From Bactrocera neohumeralis (taxonomy: Eukaryota > Arthropoda > Insecta > Diptera > Tephritidae): a stretch of DNA of 64,000 nt. A program made the position numbers and the translations under genes. Each line of letters begins with the position of its first letter. Positions within the stretch are counted from its first letter, which is position 1. Under the pieces are notes generated by a model. The model saw nothing but the letters and a program-made list of their open reading frames with translations. It was not told where the DNA came from and did no database searches. The stretch covers positions 40,348,370 to 40,412,369 of the forward strand of contig NC_065923.1 of assembly GCF_024586455.1 (NCBI RefSeq), read 5' to 3'. Below, in pieces: positions 57,346 through 64,000 of the stretch.

Positions 57346-58095
57346 TTCTTGGATTATCCGTTATATATCCGGAAATATGTATATACTCGATCCCGATAAA
57401 GAAACGAATTTAATTTTCCGGTCCACGTGTTTCACTTTGTCGTGATTTCTCTCATTTTATGGAGATCATACTTACATATGTATGTATTTAATTTTTCACA
57501 TTTTCAAGATAACAAAGTAATTGGAATTAGCGAGAGACTTTTTTGTTATTGTAATGAATATTATTTTAGAAACCAATGAGAAACAGCGTTCTGATTTATC
57601 CAGACATAATACTTTTAAATCTTTTTGCTTTCAGCTGAAATCATGTTTGGCTTATCTCTTTTTCTTTTGTTTTCGCGTGATTTAAAATGTAAAATAAAAC
57701 TGGAAAACATTTTAGTACTTTGGAATATTAATAAATAGATAGAAGAGAGATGAAGATAGACTATTAACGATAGTTCTGTATATAAGCAAGAATATGTTCG
57801 CATGAAACGTTCATACCATTATTATATATGTACATATGCACACATACTTGCGTATTAGTGAGGTTATAAAATACGAAAAAATGCATTTCTTGCTTTACCT
57901 AACCATGATGTGCTGTGCTATGCCCACGTCAGCGCCCTTTTTCTGTACTTTCTCCCATAAATCTTTAGCCTCATAAGCAAAAACAAAAACGAAGCGTTGA
58001 AAAGATCAAGAAAGAAGATAGAGGCAAAAACAAATGTAGAAAACTTCTACAGATGCCAAATGGCGTAGAGATAAAACCGAGAAAACACTCTATCC
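57346..58095. other. AT-rich DNA, nothing identified
   Basis: No coding sequence or known repeat recognised. Confidence 0.4.
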
Positions 58096-58100
58096 CATAG

Positions 58101-58346
58101 ACGTTCCGACAATTGTGCACTATCGCTGTTGTTGTTTTGTCTCTCATTGTACTCTGTTTGCTACCTTCGCGCTCAGAATATACTCACATGCTCACACACG
58201 ACTCGTATAAGACGAATCAGCACAATAATGCAATGCAAAAGGCTGAAATGATGGAAATGGCACCCAGCGTTGACAACAATTGCAACGCAGTCCGCAAAAA
58301 AGAAAGTCTACGTACTACCTCTGCATATTATCAACCGCGACAATAA
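58101..58346 (+). CDS. Possible exon encoding a signal-peptide-like segment
   Basis: After an acceptor-like 'cccatag' (AG at 58099-58100), an 81-codon frame reads RQLCTIAVVVLSLIVLCLLP then SRSEYTHMLTHDSYK and a Met/Asn-rich end, stopping at 58344-58346. The 18-residue hydrophobic stretch followed by polar sequence looks like a signal peptide or membrane anchor. There is no ATG before it in frame, because a TAG precedes at 58098, so it would need an upstream exon. I do not recognise it and it may be chance. Confidence 0.2.
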   Translation, partial: TFRQLCTIAVVVLSLIVLCLLPSRSEYTHMLTHDSYKTNQHNNAMQKAEMMEMAPSVDNNCNAVRKKESLRTTSAYYQPRQ

Positions 58347-58745
58347 GTGCAAGAACAACAAAAAACACTGCAATAAAAGCAACAATGTCGATTATTTGCG
58401 CCACTCATATGCACATCAACGCTTGTGGCCGCTTTCATGCCTGGCGAATATGTATATAGAGGTATTCATACATACATATGTCATGTGTGTATGTATGTCA
58501 ACACATATTTATATTTAATATTTAATTCTCACAAGCTTTCTTCTCCAACGTTGCAGTTTTAAGCAGAACGCGCTAAAAATAAATGATTTCCACAGCGTTC
58601 AGCAGCGGTAAGAGTGCAATTGGCGGCGACAGCAGTCGCAAGCAACGCAAACTGGCAAGAATGCAATTATTCTGCTTTAATAATGAGATAACCGACTTTG
58701 CTATTGAGGACCTGAAAGGTTTCAAACAATGCTTGTTTTGGTAAG
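58347..58745. other. Intergenic DNA, nothing identified
   Basis: TATG-type microsatellite near 58465-58500. No gene. Confidence 0.4.
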
Positions 58746-58749
58746 GTAC

Positions 58750-59295
58750 TCTATATGGACTCATAATCCCAGAAGATGTAGGACATCAGATAAAAATCAT
58801 GTTATATGCCTCTCTCGTAAAAAGCCTCTTGCTATTGGCAAACAAATGGGTTAATCCATTTTCATAAGCTTTTCTTGAGATTAACTTTAACCATAGAAAT
58901 CATTTGCCATAGGCAGGAACAGTTAGTAATCACGTGATGCCAGGTCCAAATTGTAAGGCGGAAGCATAAAAATAATCCAGCCAAGCTCCCAAAGCTTTTG
59001 GCTAGTCACTATAGATGTATGCGACCTAGCGTTGTCCTGGCGGAGTACAATTTCTCTCCTATTGACCAAAAGTGAACACTACTGTGCGATTGCTTAATTC
59101 CGTCGTCCCAATTGTTGATAGTACAGATCCGAGTCAAGAGTTCGGCTGAAGGGGTGGAGGCCATACTAAATGATTTCCCACCAATCCCATCAATCACATA
59201 GAAAACCGACAGTCAATGATGACTTGGCCACCGTTTTCGATGGCTCATCGTAATTCGACCACTACTGCTTGTTTACGCGTATCCGATAGGCATAA
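58750..59295 (-). pseudogene. Degenerate mariner transposase, C-terminal catalytic half
   Basis: On the minus strand, DWWEIISYGLHPFSRTLDSD leads to LRQDNARSHTSIVTSQKLWE (second catalytic Asp in QDNARSHTS) and LGWIIFMLPPYNLDLASRDY, the third Asp region where the usual SPDLAPSDY is altered, then LFLPMANDF. An in-frame stop follows RDY. The N-terminal half is not recognisable. It may be the same lineage as 10480-11190, which preserves complementary parts. Confidence 0.82.
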
Positions 59296-59975
59296 AAAAT
59301 ATCTAAAATTTATCTACAAATTACATATTTAAGATTTTTGTTTGAATATTAGTATAACGTACTATTGGTTCATGATTGCAGGCTTGTGTGCGAATTAAAT
59401 CATATACCTTTTTTTGTCCGGTGTAAACTCCTACGCAACTGAACCAATTTTAGTAAAATTTAGCTCACTGTGCTTAGTTTGGCACAACTTAAAAGATAAA
59501 ATAGTTCAAATAGTCAAAACAAAAAATATTTATGTGTATTTTTAAACATAAGAAATTCAGAATTTAAAAAATAAAAAAAAAAACAAAGAGAAAGAAATCA
59601 AAACTCAACAATCACTAAAAGCATTACAGAGAACAAATCAAGGTTTAAACGGTAACGATAAACTTTTCGGTGATGCCGTCTTACTACGTCTGATGATTTC
59701 CCACAGAGCTTGCCAGAAAAAACGTTTGGTCATCAAAAAGATTAACGGTAATATTCTTGATGCAACCAGTTTCAACTGAGAAGTTTAATGGCGAAACGTT
59801 GCTGTTGCAGCGTCTTTAAATGACGATCAGAATCTATTTCCCATGGGAAAATATTCGTATAAAATTTTCAAATTTAAACCCTAACTTCAATCCGTCATTT
59901 CGATACACTATTTGTAAGACCTTTAAATATTGCTCTCTCGTTTCATTGTCGTGTTCAAACCATTTGATGCCCTCA
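59296..59975. other. AT-rich DNA, nothing identified
   Basis: No clear gene or repeat. Confidence 0.35.
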
Positions 59976-59979
59976 ATGA

Positions 59980-60745
59980 AATTATTTACTTATCTCTGTT
60001 AAGCTTTTTGTAGATAGAGATAGTACCTGATGAAATCCGAGAGTTCTACATCTGGGTTGTGATAAAGATGGGCACTCGAAGAGGAAGTGTACAAACGTTT
60101 CCATAGTGTTTTTGAGTTTGCAAATGCGCCAAATACTATTGTTATCGAACATTCCCATTTTGAACACGTCTTTTCGAAATGGCCCATAATAAGTAAGTCA
60201 TTAGTTTTTGTCTTGTTATATTTTGGTCATATCTATTTCGCTATCTGGTATTTGTTTGCAGTTTTCCATCAGTTCTGAGCTATTAGTTCAAATTGCATAT
60301 TTAACTTCATACTGCTCTTTCTCGGTGTCCGCTAGTATTGTCTTCGCTCCAAATTAAGAACAAGTGTAGTTGACCTGACAGTGAGCTTAAAGCCTTCCTA
60401 CATTTGTTGACCACGCTGGAGTTTATCATTGGTGATGATAAGGTTAGCATTACCACTTGGCCATCTGTGTTTTTGCGGTTGCTCGCTTTATCTTCCCGTT
60501 GTTATTCAATAGAACTCCACATGCCTTCTCTATGCCTAGTACTTCCACTTGAAAGATGCCAGCTGAGTTTGGTAGACCGAAACGCAGAGAGAGATATCAA
60601 GATCTTCGGAGTATACCCTCGTTCCTACTTTGCAGTCTATTTCAGACCCGTCGGTATAAATGTAGATAGCATTATCCTCTGCTACAAAACCGCACTCCAT
60701 TCTTGTCTAGAGGGCTTTATTGTCAAAAAACCACAAATTTGATTC
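59980..60745 (-). mobile_element. LINE fragment with RNase H and Cys/His C-terminal motif
   Basis: Minus strand: AIYIYTDGSEIDCKVGTRVY (first RNase H Asp in YTDGS) at about 60660, with YSEDLDISLCVSVYQTQLAS following. Near 60100-60000, ETFVHFLFECPSLSQPRCRT with LGFHQVLSLSTKS gives the CxxC..H..C end common after RNase H in I-supergroup LINEs. Frames are broken in between. The lineage differs from the TSEGI type at 50.1 and 63.9 kb. Confidence 0.7.
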
Positions 60746-63425
60746 AAATATTGATTGCCGAGTTTCAAATAGCTCCATATAGTAATATCTATTCAACAAA
60801 AACAAGATAGTTTAGTTTCGTTCGATAGTTCTATTAAAAAAAAACAAGATAGTTTCGTGGATAATATTCAAGCGACCTATGAGGTCTCCAAACAGGGAAA
60901 TAGTTGGTCACCAAGGTCTCAGTGCATGACCATTAATCCAAGGAGAGCGATTTTGGAAGTTCGGCAAGCAGAAGTCCAAAGCTTTATTACAAAAAAATAG
61001 AAAGGAGTGTTTCTCAGCTTTCCCATTTAGGGGTCAGTAGGGTAATATTTTTCAATTTTTTTTTTGCATTTTCTGTTCCCTTATACCCTTAAAATTAATG
61101 TAGAAACCCACTTTACCATTGGAAGGTTTCGAAAAAGGCCCAAAAATAATAATACCGCTCTATCTGTATCTGTATCTGAGGTTATTTTGTGGTGTGATTA
61201 CAAAACAAAATCTGGTATCACTGAAGATACCGGTTATAGCACTTTAATGAAGTATCCTCGCTTATACGAATTCAACTCGATAACTTTGTTGTTGCTTTTA
61301 CATATACTTTTTTTGATAAGAAAGCTGAAGCGAGCAAGGAAATGGCGAATCGAAGATAGCTTATGATTGAAACCAAGCTCACTGAACTTAGTGTTTGCGT
61401 TGTTGGTTTAACTGAGCTTTGTTATTTGAGCGTGTCTTTTTCATAAAAATTAATCTTTCGTAAAGAACTAATTATGTACTTATATCAATAAATGCTCCAC
61501 AGAGTCTATTTTTTTTGTTTTTGAGTTAGGGGCCACTTAGTACCTAGTACCTATGCAACATTAGTCGGAGTTTTTATAAAATATATACGAACTGAGATTG
61601 CTGGTAATTAATAATTAAATATACTGACAAGTCAAGAATTACAAGTCCAAAATGTTGAAGTATATTTGTAAATATGTAACAATAACTAAGCATAGATCTA
61701 ATTATGTTCATGTAGACATACATACATACATATATACTGTGTAGACTAGTATTAATAGTAACCTCCACGCAGTTTTGTCAAATTCTTCGTGTTTATGATT
61801 GCGCCAAGGTTGCCATACACCTGGATGGCTACACTGAATACGATTCGTGGGCATATTAATTATGTATAGCAGAAAAAGTTGAGTTAAAAAAACAAAAAAA
61901 TAAAAATAAAAAATATCTGTAAGTGATCACGTAGCACGTAACACACATTTACACTGTGTCGTATAAGTTATGGGTCACTCACAAATTATCGATTTTAGTA
62001 TTTTAATATTAACACCTCGTTGACAATAATCATGTGCTCGTGTTGTTAGCACTGTTAGCACTGTTCTATTGGCAATTTGTTTTCCATATGACATTTAACT
62101 GTATTACTTTTTTACTACATTACTTTTTGTTAGTGTAATAGGTTTGCGTTGAGTGACTTAAAACGAGTAGTTTTCAATAACAAAACAAAAAACTTTATGG
62201 ACATTTTTTTATAAAGATCAATATTTAACGATTTTCTAATTTTTATTGGCACTTACGGTAGATTTCTACAATACTTCGAAGTTGAGCGTGGTACACCGGT
62301 CTTCTCCGTTTTCAGTTGTCGCCAATTGTTCACATCTCGAAATCTGACTTAGATTTAATTGCCTTTGTATTGTTTTTTATATTTCCTTCCGCATTTGAAT
62401 GACTGTCAATCAACCGAAATCTATACCAGCACTTATTTGACTGAATGTGGTAGGTTTATTTGAAAGCTTACGTCAAAGAAAAACTGAAAAAGAAATAAAA
62501 AAAACATAAAGCGACAAAAATAGCGCATAGATACATATGTACATAGTTATGTATCTCATTGCTGTGTATGGCAACACTGTGTACTCGTTGTCTTGCCGCC
62601 GCACCTTTTGTCCGGTACGTCAGCCGGTGCTCATTAATAGGCCTCTAATGCCCTTCGCATAAATTGAATAACACAACAACATGAAAATGCAAAAAACGAA
62701 TATAAATAAATAAAACAAAAGAAGTGCGGAAGATAAAGCAAATGCAAAGATATGCTTGAAATACGCGGAATTTCGACAACTGGTCGCATTGAAGTCGAAA
62801 ACGCCAACTGTCAAGTTAGATTGCCGAAAGTCTCATTTTTTAGAGGTTTTTGTGACAGCTGACAAATAGAATAATCAACCCATTTACGAGTTACGATTTA
62901 CATTTGTACAAATTGTATTCATCAATGCACAGGGTTACACACAGACACATCTATTTTAATGGCTGCTGTCCGAACTACCCTTGAAACGGCGCACAAATTA
63001 TAGTTCATGTTGCTATTGTTGTTGCGGAGGACAAATAAATGTGAATTTTTGCATGAATTCACAAATTCTTAGAAATATTTATTATGTTTATTAATTTTCG
63101 TTCGGCACGCCAATAATTAGGTTTTTGCATTTTTGGACGTGTTCGCTATAATAAATAAGTGCGAATTTACATTATTCTTAAATATAAGTATATCTAGTCA
63201 CAAATTCGGCAGCAATTCCGTCAGAATCAAATCGGTTGGCTGCTTTCTCTTGTAAGTGCTTTGTTTTCAATTCAATTTCATTATGGGAGTCATCTGTGGC
63301 ATTAATATTGATCATTATGGGAGATCAGCTGACTCAATTCAAATGTCATTTGAAAGTTTTTTTGCATCATCATCATCGTCACTTTCATAATGAGCGGTAC
63401 TTTCAATAACAATGCAACATTTTTG
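60746..63425. other. Intergenic or intronic AT-rich DNA, nothing identified
   Basis: No coding sequence or known transposon can be supported in about 2.7 kb. CATA repeats occur at 61718-61732. A short GC-richer patch is at 62560-62650. Confidence 0.4.
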
Positions 63426-63429
63426 AGAA

Positions 63430-63560
63430 TGTAACGGTTGTTTTTTAGACGTGTGGTTTTCAAAGCGGCCATACATTTTTCAGTGTTGGTATTTTTGACA
63501 GCTGTTAATTGATTTATACTCAATTTGGTTTGCAATTTCCTAGTGAGCGGACTTAAGATA
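63430..63560 (+). mobile_element. Mariner-like (lineage 3) terminal fragment
   Basis: 'ttttttagacgtgtggtttt' and 'tttttgacagctgttaattg' match the left end of the copy at 5404-5515 over about 110 bp, then diverge. No transposase sequence follows. Confidence 0.65.
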
Positions 63561-63589
63561 AGATAAATATACCAGAATTGCACCGCGAC

Positions 63590-64000
63590 CTTAGGTTATT
63601 GTGCCCTCTCCTAACTCACAAAGACTCACCTTGCCCCAGCATATTGATAGGCTGCTAGCCATAGCGATATGATCCCTGTTTGGAAACATGAATCCCAGGG
63701 CCTTTATATTGAGTCTGCAGACTGTTATGCAGTCAATTAGCAGGTGTTCTCTGCTTTAAAAAGGCTCGGCAAACTTTCCATGGTATGGAGTGTTTGGTGC
63801 GTGGTCCTGCGACTCCTGTACCTATCCCCTCTGACGTTTTCGTGCCGTCGGTGTACCAATTGATTGCAACTACTATGCCTAAACAGCAGCGTGAGAGTGG
63901 AATCACTCCATTTAGTTTTGCTTCTAAGGGTAACCTTGAACTTCTTGGTGAAGTTTACCCTTTTGGTTATGCTGCCTCTTGGGAGAAAAGCCAATGGTAT
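63590..64000 (-). mobile_element. LINE fragment with RNase H domain, runs off the right edge
   Basis: Minus strand near 63870-63780: AINWYTDGTKTSEGIGTGVA with GPRTKHS, holding the first RNase H Asp (YTDG). It joins after an internal deletion to the 3' part that matches 49500-49680 ('ttgtgccctctcctaa', 'gtcaattagcagg'). It is the same family as 49480-50570. Confidence 0.7.

Overview
This is a 64-kb window of an insect nuclear genome, most likely a higher fly and probably a tephritid fruit fly. The reasons are short GT-AG introns, AT-rich intergenic DNA, TACATA/CATATG microsatellites, fly-like CAG/CAA glutamine runs, and several dispersed repeat families of a kind I associate with tephritid genomes. 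The family attribution is inference. There are no bacterial genes, operons or CRISPR arrays.

Layout. The left 32 kb is almost entirely decayed transposable elements in AT-rich DNA. It holds mariner transposase remnants of several lineages, 5'-truncated RTE-like LINE tails, LINE fragments with an RNase H domain, and two non-coding dispersed families called A and B here. One possible small secreted-protein exon lies near 4.1 kb. The only well-preserved genes are in the middle, 34.1-36.0 kb. A two-exon PPIL1-type cyclophilin (spliceosomal peptidyl-prolyl isomerase) and a five-exon BORCS6/lyspersin homologue (lysosome-positioning BORC complex) converge tail to tail with about 160 bp between their stop codons. 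At 38.6-42.1 kb there are a Tc1-like remnant, a jockey reverse-transcriptase scrap, and a decayed, intron-bearing copy of a multicopy insect DDE/RNase H-like protein family.

From about 46.5 to 53 kb the sequence looks like the 5' end of a large + strand gene. It has a long leader, a candidate first donor near 49.2 kb, a strong acceptor at 51.27 kb, and a Gln/Asn-rich coding exon (52.08-52.89 kb) that ends in a good splice donor. No later exon is visible, so the rest of the window may be its intron. That stretch carries more jockey, mariner and LINE fragments.

How the genes relate. The cyclophilin and BORCS6 are housekeeping genes with unrelated functions and only a shared 3' intergenic space. 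Nothing in the window forms a recognisable new multi-gene system. The most notable anomalies are single-base frameshifts at homopolymers in BORCS6 and in the Gln-rich exon. These may be assembly indels or true lesions. The layered nesting of repeats is also notable.
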